NCBI RefSeq assembly: GCF_041860085.1
Contig: NZ_CP124747.1
Location: forward strand, 124,001-188,000
DNA length: 64,000 nucleotides
Source: Schlesneria sp. DSM 10557
GTDB taxonomy: Bacteria > Planctomycetota > Planctomycetia > Planctomycetales > Planctomycetaceae
Direction: 5' to 3'
Made by a program: the position numbers and the translations under genes. Each line of letters begins with the position of its first letter. Within the stretch, counting starts at the first letter, position 1. Below are positions 9,918-18,639 of the stretch, piece after piece. The notes beneath the pieces were generated by a model, which had not been told where the DNA came from, did not search any database, and saw only the letters and a program-made list of their open reading frames with translations.

Positions 9918-11414
9918 CTACAGAATCGCGAGTGCCTGCTTGGTGCGCTCAAGTAATGGCGAGTCAGGTTCGCCTGCGCCTCGCAGGTAGTAGACACTCG
10001 CGGCCATCAGTTGCGGGCGAACGGCTGGGCTGGCGTACGAAAAATCTTCGAAGGCCGAGGCCGCAAACTTGAAGTCGTGCGAGTCCGTCCCCTTGGTGAA
10101 GATCAAATGCCGGGCTGCATCGAAGAACCGGGCGGGATCTCCTCCATGGCGACTGTAAGCCAGCACCTGCGCGGCTGCCGTATCCCGATTCTGTCGCAAT
10201 CCATCGAAGACCGCTTCAATGGACGGTGGAACTGCGTCGCTCGGTTGGAATTCGTCGATGTTCGGCTTATCGGGGAAGCGGCCACGCTGCCGCGCCCCCT
10301 CGCGGAACAACGCGATCCACGATGCCGCCTGCAGCAACGCGAGTCGCCGCGTTGAATCGTTTCCACTTTGTCGGAAGATGAAGAACAGGGCGTTAGTGGC
10401 TGTCGTCGCGTGAAGGGGGACAATTGCCTGTTCTCGCATCAGAAGCTCTCCGGCTGCCAGCAGGATGGCATCCCACAGAGAGCTTGCAGCCACGCCTCGA
10501 TTGAGCTGAGTGACCACTGCCTGGGCCGCTTCTTCCGGGGTGGCGGCGCGCAAGGACTGAACCATTGACCGAGTGACTTCGGGGTCGGGTTTGCCGTCCA
10601 TCCAGTCACCACGGATCTTGCTGGCCAATTCCCGATTCTTGTCGTAGGGGGCGGCTGAGTCCGTGTTTCCCCCATTAAGCAACCCGTAGACGAGCGACCG
10701 CATCACTGGCTCGGCATGTTCCCAACCGATCAAGTCCAGCGTGCGGCCCGCACAGGCTGCAAAGATCGCTTTATGCCCGATGTTTTGCCAGTCTCGAATC
10801 GCGTACGGCCAAACGATTTCCATAACTTCGGTGGAACTGGCGGATCGGCAAAGTCCCGCGATAGAGACGTCAGCGGCCGCTTCGTCCCAGCGGTCCATGG
10901 CCTCGATGAAGCGTGCTCGTGACTGAGAGGCCGAAGGGACCTCTGCGTCGCGAACAGCAGATAAGGTCCAGTCTCCTTCTTTGACGTCCTGGGCCTGCGC
11001 GCCTTTGAAATTATCGAGCGCCCAGAAGAACGGAAGAAGACGATCGGCCTGCGATGCATCGAGCGAAAGTTGATGGGCCGCACCCATCACCATCACCGCG
11101 TGAAATTTGAACCCGACGGGGCGGGGTTTGATATTGCGGATTCCAGCGAGAAAGAGACCTCCGACGAGTTGCCGATAGGGAAGTCCGTTTTTGAGTTTTT
11201 CAACCGCCTGCTCCAGAATCTTCTCGCGTGGAGCCTGCTCAATCCAGCGGACGACTCCTTCCATTTCGGGGCGGAACTGCACAATTGTGGGATCTATTGC
11301 TACGTCTTCCGCTCGGGCGGATGTCAGTGAATTCAATGAGCACCAAGCGGCGCTGCCAGTGACGAGCGTGCCACCGAGGTCACGGAGAAACTCGCGACGA
11401 TCAATTGGAAACAT
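9918..11414 (-). CDS. Tat-exported protein of unknown function
   Basis: A 498-residue protein. It begins MFPIDRREFLRDLGGTLVTG, a clear twin-arginine signal followed by a hydrophobic stretch and an ASARA-like cleavage region, so it is probably exported folded, perhaps with a cofactor. The remainder is a helical, soluble domain with histidines (FHAVMVMGAAHQ, GHKAIFAACAG, WEHAEP) that could bind metal. I recognise no family. I chose the ATG at 11414 because upstream in-frame codons read as non-coding and the signal begins here. Confidence 0.75.
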   Translation of the reverse strand: MFPIDRREFLRDLGGTLVTGSAAWCSLNSLTSARAEDVAIDPTIVQFRPEMEGVVRWIEQAPREKILEQAVEKLKNGLPYRQLVGGLFLAGIRNIKPRPVGFKFHAVMVMGAAHQLSLDASQADRLLPFFWALDNFKGAQAQDVKEGDWTLSAVRDAEVPSASQSRARFIEAMDRWDEAAADVSIAGLCRSASSTEVMEIVWPYAIRDWQNIGHKAIFAACAGRTLDLIGWEHAEPVMRSLVYGLLNGGNTDSAAPYDKNRELASKIRGDWMDGKPDPEVTRSMVQSLRAATPEEAAQAVVTQLNRGVAASSLWDAILLAAGELLMREQAIVPLHATTATNALFFIFRQSGNDSTRRLALLQAASWIALFREGARQRGRFPDKPNIDEFQPSDAVPPSIEAVFDGLRQNRDTAAAQVLAYSRHGGDPARFFDAARHLIFTKGTDSHDFKFAASAFEDFSYASPAVRPQLMAASVYYLRGAGEPDSPLLERTKQALAIL

Positions 11415-11593
11415 GCTGTTCCTTTCCAAGCGGATGGAATCATCGAGCGGAATGGCCCACCAATTTGCCAGTGTAGCAACTGGATGAGCTGATTTCCTGA
11501 TCCAGCGTGCGCTGGGAAGATTTTGACACGAGTTTGATGAGAGGACTCCAGAGACCAGTCCGTTGGATCCAGGGAACATTTCGCTGAAAAAGT

Positions 11594-11614
11594 GGCCCCT
11601 TAAAAAAAGGGGCC
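11594..11614. terminator. Terminator-like hairpin between divergent genes
   Basis: GGCCCCTT (11594-11601), a loop of five A residues, then AAGGGGCC (11607-11614), followed by TCTTTC on the plus strand; the minus strand also reads a T-rich tail. It lies about 74 bases upstream of the phosphatase start, in a place where neither flanking gene ends. Confidence 0.55.
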
Positions 11615-11687
11615 TCTTTCGTAGCTCGGGTCTTGTCGGGGTTGATACGATGCGCGTCTAATCCCACATGAAGCAGGATGGCAGCCA

Positions 11688-12983
11688 ATGACGGGCGAAT
11701 TTACCTCTGTACCGACACCGAACTCGATTCGACGTCTCAACCAGATCATGGAGACGATGCGCGAATTGAGTTTGCAGACTGATCCGCAGGCCATGGTACG
11801 CGAGTACTATGAGCGGATGAGGCAGGTCAATCCGCAAATTGATCGACGCCTGGCCATGAGTCGGCGTGAACTCTCCTATCCGGACTTCCTCATCACTCGA
11901 TACAGCGAATGGGAAGATGATATCGATCCCTGGAAAGAGCCCGAGCGTTTGCCCTTACTTTCTGGTGGAATCCTCGCTGAACTGATCTACGGAAACGAAC
12001 CGCGGATCATCAACAACCTGAACGTGTCTCCTGACGATCCTGCTTACGAATATCTCGAAGGACAGCACTCGCTGCAGGCCATCCCGCTGCTTGACCAGGG
12101 TTTGTCGCTGAACATGTCCCTGCATATGCGGCGGGTCCCAAACGGCTTCTCGTACGAGAACCTGCCCGAATCAGTTTGGCTGGCAAACTTGTTCGGACGC
12201 GCCACGAGTACTCTCGTCCTGGCCGAGCGACTGAAGGAAGCTTATGAAGAGATTGATCGCGAACTGAAAGCGGTGGCCCGGATTCAGCGGTCGCTGCTGC
12301 CGATCAAGCTCCCCCAGATCCCCCGGATGAAACTCGCGGCGTCGTACCAGACAGCGCGACGGGCCGGAGGTGACTACTACGATTTCTTTCCACTGGGGGA
12401 CGGGCTTTGGGGGCTGCTGATCGCGGATGTCAGCGGCCATGGAACACCCGCGGCCGTGATGATGGCTGTAATGCACAGTATTGCGCATACGTTCCCCGGC
12501 TCGACAATTACCCCGGGGGCGATGTTGAACTACCTGAACGATCGCCTGTGTCAGCACTATGTCGGTAACACGGGCACATTTGTGACGGCATTTTACGCCA
12601 TCTTCGATCCCCAGACACTGCGGTTAACCTACTCGTCAGCTGGTCACAATCCCCCGCGGCTGCGACGCGGTGACTCGGGCAAGATCAGCTCGCTCATTCA
12701 CGCGCAGCATTTTCCGCTCGGCGTGATGCATTCTTTCCGTGCAGTGGAGGCGGCGATTGATCTCCGTCCTGGAGATCAGTTGATCCTGTACACGGATGGG
12801 ATTGTGGAAGCCGCAGGACCCGACCAGGAACTTTACAGTCTGTCACGACTGGACCACGAGATTTCGAACACATCTCTGGATCCTGAGCAGACGGTTCAGA
12901 CGCTGCTCAATTCGGTTGCTGAGTTCTCGTGTGGAACACCCGCCTCGGATGACCGGACGCTCGTCGTAGGCACGATTGTCTGA
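11688..12983 (+). CDS. PP2C-type (SpoIIE/RsbU-like) serine phosphatase
   Basis: A 431-residue signalling protein. The N-terminal roughly 190 residues look like a GAF-type sensor. A short coiled linker (LAERLKEAYEEIDRELKAVARIQRSLLP) leads into a SpoIIE/RsbU-type phosphatase domain with metal-binding GGDYYDF, DVSGHG near residue 247, SAGHNPP, LYTDGI and DDRTLVV. Such enzymes usually dephosphorylate anti-anti-sigma factors in partner-switching systems, but no partner lies nearby. The terminator-like hairpin 74 bases upstream may affect its expression. Confidence 0.92.
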   Translation: MTGEFTSVPTPNSIRRLNQIMETMRELSLQTDPQAMVREYYERMRQVNPQIDRRLAMSRRELSYPDFLITRYSEWEDDIDPWKEPERLPLLSGGILAELIYGNEPRIINNLNVSPDDPAYEYLEGQHSLQAIPLLDQGLSLNMSLHMRRVPNGFSYENLPESVWLANLFGRATSTLVLAERLKEAYEEIDRELKAVARIQRSLLPIKLPQIPRMKLAASYQTARRAGGDYYDFFPLGDGLWGLLIADVSGHGTPAAVMMAVMHSIAHTFPGSTITPGAMLNYLNDRLCQHYVGNTGTFVTAFYAIFDPQTLRLTYSSAGHNPPRLRRGDSGKISSLIHAQHFPLGVMHSFRAVEAAIDLRPGDQLILYTDGIVEAAGPDQELYSLSRLDHEISNTSLDPEQTVQTLLNSVAEFSCGTPASDDRTLVVGTIV

Positions 12984-13060
12984 CGGAGCTTCAAGACAAT
13001 TTGTGAAAAGGTGCGAGAATAAAACGTCGCTGCCTGTCTGTCTCGGGCCTGAAACAAGAG

Positions 13061-13096
13061 TGACAGCAGGGGCGCTTGACTGACCTGCTGCTGTCA
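13061..13096. terminator. Possible terminator hairpin between converging genes
   Basis: GACAGCAG pairs with CTGCTGTC across the short gap between the phosphatase and the WD40 gene. The T-tract is poor, so this is only a candidate. Confidence 0.3.
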
Positions 13097-13103
13097 ACCC
13101 ACA

Positions 13104-14192
13104 TTACCTCAATTGTCGAAGTAACTGACCGGTTGCGACTGACCACTCGTGAATGGTCCCCTCGAAGCTGGCCGAGACCAGTGTCTGATCGTTAGGGCCA
13201 AAGACCAGACCTCTGACGATTCCATACTGACCTTTCAATTCTTTGGGAGGCTGTTCGGGTTCGGAGAGATTCCAGATGCGAGTTTTGTGATCGAATCCCC
13301 CGCAAGCCAGTTGAGTTCCATCGAGCGAGAACGACACTGCCCGTGCGAACATGAAATCGAGTCGCTGATGCCAGACCTGCTTACCCGTGGTCGTATCGAA
13401 CACAATCACGTCGCCGTGCTGATTTCCCACGGCAAGATAGCGACCGTCACTGGTCCATTCTGAGCAGCAGCAGAATCCCGCCAACCCCTGCAATTCCACT
13501 TTCGACTGCCCGGTTCGGGAATCACAGAAGTAAGGGGTCGCCTGGTCTGCCGAGACGAACAGGCGGTTTCCATCGGGAGAGAGGTTGTTCTCGACGTTCA
13601 ATGGCTCGAGAGTGAACTCATGGCGTTTGGGTTCTTCATCTCGAAGTTCCCACCCAATGGCGTTCCCTTCGAGTGTCATCACGATCGCGTACGTTCCGTC
13701 CGCAGAGACGTTGACGGTGGCAGAAGTTTGAGACTGCGTGCCGAACTCTTCGGAGATGAGAATTTCTCCTCGTCGAAAGATGTCGACCCGGTGGTGAATG
13801 GCACCCCCTTCAGCCCATTCGGAAAGATGTGCGACGACTGAGTTCCTTTGGGAGGCGTCATAGGCGATGACTTCGGGAAAAATGGTCTGTTGCGTGACGT
13901 CTCCGGTATCGAGAGAAATTTCGTCGTGTTGGCCTCCCCAGACATGAGCCAGGACAGCCCCGCGTTCACGGTCGACGTTCAGTGCCAGAACGGGAAGCAG
14001 CTTTCGAGCGTTCGGCTGTTTGTCGGCGGCAAGATGTACCTTCATAAATGCCGAGGACTGCCAGAGACAGACGGTGACAATAGAGACTGCGGACGCAAGG
14101 ACGAAGACCTCGCGTAAGGCACCCAAACAGAAGAACCCCGTTCGTTGATGTCGGGGGCTACTCAGATTCAGGCGGGGCCGATGGACTAACAC
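13104..14192 (-). CDS. Membrane-anchored WD40-repeat protein
   Basis: A 362-residue protein. One N-terminal hydrophobic segment (VFVLASAVSIVTVCLW, about residues 29-46) anchors it, followed by beta-propeller blades recognisable from RYLAVGNQHGDVIVFD, QLACGGFDHKTRIWNL and TLVSASFEGTIHEWSV with their GH/WD spacing. It probably acts as a binding scaffold on the outer face of the cytoplasmic membrane. The start is GTG at 14192 with GGGAG six bases upstream. The number of blades is lower than a full seven by eye; N-terminal blades may be degenerate. Confidence 0.85.
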   Translation of the reverse strand: MLVHRPRLNLSSPRHQRTGFFCLGALREVFVLASAVSIVTVCLWQSSAFMKVHLAADKQPNARKLLPVLALNVDRERGAVLAHVWGGQHDEISLDTGDVTQQTIFPEVIAYDASQRNSVVAHLSEWAEGGAIHHRVDIFRRGEILISEEFGTQSQTSATVNVSADGTYAIVMTLEGNAIGWELRDEEPKRHEFTLEPLNVENNLSPDGNRLFVSADQATPYFCDSRTGQSKVELQGLAGFCCCSEWTSDGRYLAVGNQHGDVIVFDTTTGKQVWHQRLDFMFARAVSFSLDGTQLACGGFDHKTRIWNLSEPEQPPKELKGQYGIVRGLVFGPNDQTLVSASFEGTIHEWSVATGQLLRQLR

Positions 14193-14727
14193 AAGAAACT
14201 CCCTAAACTCTCGGAAAACTCTTGAGACGCACTCACTTAATGGCTGACTCGTTCAGCCGGCGTGCGCAAGTTTTCTGCAAAAGCGATCTACTTGCTTCAA
14301 ATTGTGGAGAATGATCGCGTCGACTACTGCCTGATTATCAGGCTCCTTGTCGGGAGTGTGAACAACGCAGACCGTATGCCACTTCTCGATTGGGATTTCC
14401 GAAGTGCGCGTAAGTTGTTTTTAGGTATATATTTCTGATGCTGTGTGGCTGTTTCAAAGGGAGTGATAGTGAACAAAAGCTTCGGCAAGCCGCAGAGGTG
14501 AACTCGGGGAATATGCGATCTTGTTAAGCGTTCTTGCAAGCAACATGAACAATACTATTGCGAAGGTGTCCGTTTATTTGAGGCGGCCTATTGAAATGGG
14601 TCCTTGTGTCTGCGCGAGTGCTGGTAAAATAGGCAATCATTCGCGCACAATAGACGCACGAACCTCGCCCGTGTGACATTGGATCCCACGACTCAGCTTT
14701 TAATCCTTGCGCCAGAAAGTGCGTTCT
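14193..14727. other. Divergent intergenic region
   Basis: About 535 bases between the WD40 protein and the RNA methyltransferase. It contains a GGCTGA/TCAGCC hairpin at 14242-14258 and an A/T-rich block around 14415-14440 that could be promoter DNA. Frames across it show no recognisable protein, and I found no tRNA-like cloverleaf. Confidence 0.45.
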
Positions 14728-15510
14728 ATGCGTTCCCGCGAACTGGTCATCTGTGGCCTCAACGCCGTTCGCTCTCGTTTCGAAACAGCGTCCAGCACGG
14801 TGAAACGGCTTTTTTTCACTCTTCCCATCGCACCGGAGATCGGTGACCTTTGCAGATGGATGGCCAAAGAACGGCTTGTTTACCGCTGTGTTGAACCCGA
14901 AGAACTTGAACGCATTTCGGGGTCCATCCATCACGGCGGGGTTGTGGTAGTGGTGCAACCGCCCGAGATCCGCTCACCCCGCCTGGATGAAGTCCGTCAA
15001 TGGGCCAGCAGTGGTCTTCCGCTGCTGATTCTTGACCGGGTGAGCAACGTGCACAATTTAGGTGCAATCATCCGAACGGCCGCTTTCTTTGGGGTCACAA
15101 AGCTGATCATTCCGGATCATCCTCAGGCGGCACTGCCGACCGAGGCGACCTATCGCGTCGCCGAAGGGGGGCTGGATCACGTCGAGGTCTTCTGTGTGGA
15201 CCATCTACCTGGCTTTCTGCGAGCGATTCGCCCCTACTACTTTATTGTCGGTGCTGCGACCCGTGGTGGTTCGCCCACAAAAGGAAGAAACCAGGAACGG
15301 CCCTATGCCATCGTTTTGGGCAACGAAGAGCTTGGGCTGGATCGGGATGTGATGAGTGCCTGTCACGAGCTGACGACCATTCCCGGATCTGGATTTGTCG
15401 AATCTCTGAATGTTTCTGTCACGGCGGCGATCCTTCTTTGGGAACTGATCCGTTCGCCTGAACGCCCTGATACTCCTCGGTTTCCTAATGGACCCATCTC
15501 GGCTCGATGA
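14728..15510 (+). CDS. SpoU/TrmH-family RNA 2'-O-methyltransferase
   Basis: A 260-residue SPOUT methyltransferase. An N-terminal RNA-binding subdomain (ELVICGLNAVRSRFE) resembles the RlmB/TrmH substrate-binding region. The catalytic domain has NVHNLGAIIRTAAFFG (motif 1), VLGNEELGLD (motif 2) and IPGSGFVESLNVSVTAAI (motif 3), which form the trefoil knot that binds S-adenosylmethionine. It methylates ribose 2'-OH of rRNA or tRNA; the target cannot be told. I chose the ATG at 14728 over a TTG 21 bases upstream. Confidence 0.92.
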   Translation: MRSRELVICGLNAVRSRFETASSTVKRLFFTLPIAPEIGDLCRWMAKERLVYRCVEPEELERISGSIHHGGVVVVVQPPEIRSPRLDEVRQWASSGLPLLILDRVSNVHNLGAIIRTAAFFGVTKLIIPDHPQAALPTEATYRVAEGGLDHVEVFCVDHLPGFLRAIRPYYFIVGAATRGGSPTKGRNQERPYAIVLGNEELGLDRDVMSACHELTTIPGSGFVESLNVSVTAAILLWELIRSPERPDTPRFPNGPISAR

Positions 15511-15904
15511 CTGTAGTTTATTTCATCAACCTATTGTCCCATCCCATCTGTCGGGTCCGTTTATTCCTTCCCAAACGTGTGATCCTAAGAATTGGACTCG
15601 TCTAACACAGTTCGGCAATTCTGACAGCTTCTCGCTGATTCGATTTTGAGAGAGCCAGCGGAATTTGCCGATCTAGGCGACAGGATGAGGTGACAAGGTA
15701 AACAGGGCGACCTTAGGCTCGGTCTCTTCAGGGAATTTCCACTGAATTGAGTTCTGCGCGGGAATCTACGCGCTTTGGCTCATGCAGGCGGACCTTGACG
15801 GTCGATCCTATTAGATAACGGACGAAGCCCGTTTCAAACCTGCAGACACCCATCGTGACTACCACTTTGACGAGCCGTTCTGACAGGGATTAAGGGACCG
15901 ATTG
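15511..15904. other. Leader region of the cysteine-rich repeat protein
   Basis: A gap of 394 bases with no recognisable gene. It presumably carries the promoter and a long leader for the wall-type protein. A purine-rich AAGGGA ribosome site lies just before the ATG at 15905. Confidence 0.45.
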
Positions 15905-17269
15905 ATGAGATACATAACTTGGATCGTCGTAGCGAGCTTGCTGGCGCTTGCTTCCGACGTCAACGTTGAAGCCTCCTACTGCGGGGCGGCGAGCTACAAG
16001 AATTGTGCTCCAGCAGCATGTGCCCCCTGTGGTGATTACGTGGCAGCCAAGAGCTGCTGCGGGACCAGTTATCAGACAGTGCGTGAAACCGTCTACGATC
16101 AGAAGACGATCACCTGCTGCCGAACCGTGTACGATCAGTGTACGGAACAGTTTCCTGTGACCTGCACACGGACCATTCACGAGACCTGCTATCGTGATGA
16201 GTGCTATACCGTTTGCAAGCCGGTCTACCAGACCTGCTACCGTGACGTTTGCTGCACGATTCGCAAGCCGGTCTACCAGACCTGCTACCGCGATGTCTGC
16301 TGCACGATTCGCAAGCCGGTCTATCAGACCTGCTACCGCGACGTCTGCTGCACCGTTCGTAAGCCGGTTTATCAGACCTGCTACCGCGACGTTTGCTGCA
16401 CCATCACCAAACCAGTTTACGAAACGAAATACCGCGACGTCTGCTGCACGACTTATCGCACCGAAACCGAGACCCGCTACCGCGACGTCTGCTACACCGT
16501 CTGCAAGCCAGTTTGCGAAACCAAGGAAATCCAGGTCTGCACCGGCGACTGGGTGACCGAGACGAAGCAGATTCCGGGCCCCGTGGTGAAACGGCACACC
16601 AGCAATCCCGGGACCTGGTCGTGGGATGCTTGCCTCAACCGTTGCGTCTATCAGCCAGGCTGCTGCCAGACGGTTTGTGAACAGACCTGTCGCACTGTCT
16701 GCTGCCGCCGCTGGGTTCCTCGGGTTGAAACCCGCACGATTACCTGCACACGGATGGAGCAGGAAGTCCGTCACTGTCAGCAGCCTTACACGGTCTGCCG
16801 CAAGGTTCCTGAAACCGTCGTCAAGCAGGTTCCTTACACCTGCGTCCGTTACGAACAGCACACGGTGACCAAGAAGGTTCCATACACGACTTGCTCGTGG
16901 ACCTGCGAAACGATCACCAAGAAGGTTCCTTACACGACCTGCACCTGGACCTGCGAAACCATCACCAAGAAGGTCCCTTACACGACCTGCTCGTGGACCA
17001 GCGAAACCATCACCAAGAAGGTTCCTTACACCACTTGCACGATGACGCAGGAAGTTCGCACCCGCCGCGTTCCTTACACGACTTGCCGTCAGGTTTGTGA
17101 AACGAAAATGGTGACCCGAACGAAGTGTGTCCCACGTCAGGTTGTCGAAACCAAGGTGATCTCAGTGCCGCGCACGATTTGCCGACGCATCCCCGTTCAA
17201 ACGGTTTGTGTCAGCACCCCCTGCCAGGGTGGTGCCGTCGCAGTCCCCAGCAGCAACTGCGGACACTAA
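15905..17269 (+). CDS. Exported cysteine-rich repeat protein, YTV type (putative cell-wall protein)
   Basis: A 454-residue protein with an N-terminal signal peptide (MRYITWIVVASLLALASDV). The first half has tandem repeats of about 16 residues of the form YRDVCCTIRKPVYQTC. A middle non-repeated block (about 218-300) follows. The second half has repeats of about 19-20 residues containing ITKKVPYTTC and WTCET. It is extremely rich in Cys, Tyr, Thr and Val. This matches the YTV-domain proteins reported as insoluble, wall-associated proteins of planctomycetes. Disulfide or tyrosine cross-linking is inferred. An AAGGGA site precedes the ATG, and a strong terminator follows. Confidence 0.85.
   Translation: MRYITWIVVASLLALASDVNVEASYCGAASYKNCAPAACAPCGDYVAAKSCCGTSYQTVRETVYDQKTITCCRTVYDQCTEQFPVTCTRTIHETCYRDECYTVCKPVYQTCYRDVCCTIRKPVYQTCYRDVCCTIRKPVYQTCYRDVCCTVRKPVYQTCYRDVCCTITKPVYETKYRDVCCTTYRTETETRYRDVCYTVCKPVCETKEIQVCTGDWVTETKQIPGPVVKRHTSNPGTWSWDACLNRCVYQPGCCQTVCEQTCRTVCCRRWVPRVETRTITCTRMEQEVRHCQQPYTVCRKVPETVVKQVPYTCVRYEQHTVTKKVPYTTCSWTCETITKKVPYTTCTWTCETITKKVPYTTCSWTSETITKKVPYTTCTMTQEVRTRRVPYTTCRQVCETKMVTRTKCVPRQVVETKVISVPRTICRRIPVQTVCVSTPCQGGAVAVPSSNCGH
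16194..16463 (+). repeat. Tandem 48-base coding repeats, first block
   Basis: Five to six consecutive units of about 48 bases encode the CYRDVCCTIRKPVYQT repeat. Near-identical DNA between neighbouring units suggests recent duplication or gene conversion. Confidence 0.8.
16870..17060 (+). repeat. Tandem 57-base coding repeats, second block
   Basis: About four units of roughly 57 bases encode TKKVPYTTC followed by a WTCETI or related segment. Units are nearly identical at the DNA level. Confidence 0.75.
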
Positions 17270-17361
17270 CCACGAGTAGAACGTCTGGTTTGGAAAACGG
17301 TTCTGAGGGACATCCCCGCCCTCAGAACTCCAGACCCGGCCGATCGGAACTGGTCAGAACG

Positions 17362-17389
17362 GAAAGCCGACTCATTTGAGTCGGCTTTC
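17362..17389. terminator. Bidirectional intrinsic terminator
   Basis: A perfect 12-base stem GAAAGCCGACTC/GAGTCGGCTTTC with a four-base loop. It lies between the converging ends of the cysteine-rich protein gene and ribD and can serve both. Confidence 0.85.
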
Positions 17390-17394
17390 GCTGT

Positions 17395-18516
17395 TTACGG
17401 GCAAGCTTTTTTGAGCAACCCATGAATGTAGACGTCGCCATCCAGCAGCTCAACCGATGGGCTCTCCAGCGAAGCCAACTCAGGAACGAAATCGATGCCG
17501 CGGCCCCCGATCGGAGTGAGTGCCTGAGTGCCTCCCACGAGCTTGGGGGAAATGAACGCATGAAGCTCGTCGATTAATTGATGTTCGAAAAACGCTCCAT
17601 GGATTCCGCTTCCTCCTTCGATCAGCACGTTCGTCATGCGCCGTCGGCCCAACTCAGCCGCAACCGCTGTGACATCGCAGTGCTGTCGCGAGTCCTCGCT
17701 AACGACGACGACTTCCACGCCCGCCTCACTTAATTGCTCGCAACGCTCAGGGGCGGCCTTTCGGGTGGCAAAAAGGAGGACGGGAACTTCGCTTGCGGTG
17801 CTCACCAGTTGAGACGTCAGGGGCAACCGCGCGGCTGAATCGATCACGATTCGAACAGCCTGACGGGGGCCGGCTGGACGCGCAGTCAAGCTGGGATCAT
17901 CGGCCAGGGCCGTCCCGGCGCCGACCAGAATTCCATCCATACGTCCGCGCAACTCATGGACGACGTTCCGTGAACGTTCATTGGAAATCCATTTTGAATG
18001 GCCCGTCCGGGTGGCAATCTTGCCATCGAGTGTCATGGCCCATTTGGCGAGAAACCAGGGGCGTTGCTGTGTCATCAACATCATGAAGGGAGCGACGAGA
18101 CGGCGGGCTTCGTGTTCAAGAATCCCTGTCTCGACTTGTACCCCGGCGTTCAGCAATTCCTGAATGCCCCCCCCATCGACGCGGGGGTTTGGATCTCGCA
18201 TTGCGGTGACGACTCGTCGGATTCCCGCCGCAATGACGGCTTGTGAACAGGGAGGGGTCTTCCCGAAGTGACAACAGGGTTCGAGTGTGACGTAAAGAGT
18301 CGCGCCTGATGCTGCTGTGCCCAGTCCTTCGAGTGCACGAACTTCCGCGTGCGGACCGCCGTAGTATTCGTGCCAGCCTTCGCCCAGAATTCTGCCCTGG
18401 GGGTCAACGACGACGGCCCCGACGAGTGGATTTGGTTCGACACGACCAAGACCGCGACCTGCCAGTTCCAGGGCGCGTCGCATCATTTGTTCGTCGAAGG
18501 GGCGATTGCTCGACAT
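17395..18516 (-). CDS. ribD: Bifunctional riboflavin biosynthesis deaminase/reductase
   Basis: A 373-residue RibD. The N-terminal deaminase domain has zinc-binding HAEVRALEG and PCCHFGKTPPC. The C-terminal reductase domain has KWAMTLDGKIATRTGHSKWI, GILVGAGTALADDPSLTAR and VLIEGGSGIHGAFF. It catalyses two consecutive steps from the GTP-derived pyrimidine to 5-amino-6-ribitylaminouracil phosphate. I prefer the ATG at 18516 to a TTG 18 bases upstream. No other rib genes are nearby. Confidence 0.95.
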   Translation of the reverse strand: MSSNRPFDEQMMRRALELAGRGLGRVEPNPLVGAVVVDPQGRILGEGWHEYYGGPHAEVRALEGLGTAASGATLYVTLEPCCHFGKTPPCSQAVIAAGIRRVVTAMRDPNPRVDGGGIQELLNAGVQVETGILEHEARRLVAPFMMLMTQQRPWFLAKWAMTLDGKIATRTGHSKWISNERSRNVVHELRGRMDGILVGAGTALADDPSLTARPAGPRQAVRIVIDSAARLPLTSQLVSTASEVPVLLFATRKAAPERCEQLSEAGVEVVVVSEDSRQHCDVTAVAAELGRRRMTNVLIEGGSGIHGAFFEHQLIDELHAFISPKLVGGTQALTPIGGRGIDFVPELASLESPSVELLDGDVYIHGLLKKACP

Positions 18517-18593
18517 CGACTGCTGCTTTGCCAATCTTCAATTCAATGTTTTCGGGCAGGGAGGGATCCCGGCCGGTTCAAAGGGCTTTGAGA

Positions 18594-18630
18594 AAGAAGA
18601 GAGCAGCGGTCTGGCCGCTGCTCTCTTCTT
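18594..18630 (-). terminator. Intrinsic terminator of the SEC-C protein gene
   Basis: A perfect stem of about 16 bases (AAGAAGAGAGCAGCGG and its complement) with a short TCTGG loop, directly downstream of the stop at 18640 on the minus strand. Confidence 0.85.
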
Positions 18631-18639
18631 CTGTCGCGA

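Noticed and set aside
9918-14192. Possible partner-switching system formed by the PP2C phosphatase and its neighbours
   Set aside because: No STAS-domain antagonist, anti-sigma kinase or sigma factor lies nearby, so only the phosphatase is supported.
15890-16861. Long minus-strand frame (323 codons) with Ala/Val/Asp-rich repeats
   Set aside because: It is antisense to the cysteine-rich repeat gene. Its repetition mirrors the DNA repeats, and the plus-strand reading has signal peptide, ribosome site and terminator.
16194-17060. CRISPR-like regular repeats
   Set aside because: Units are contiguous without unique spacers and keep one reading frame; they encode protein repeats.
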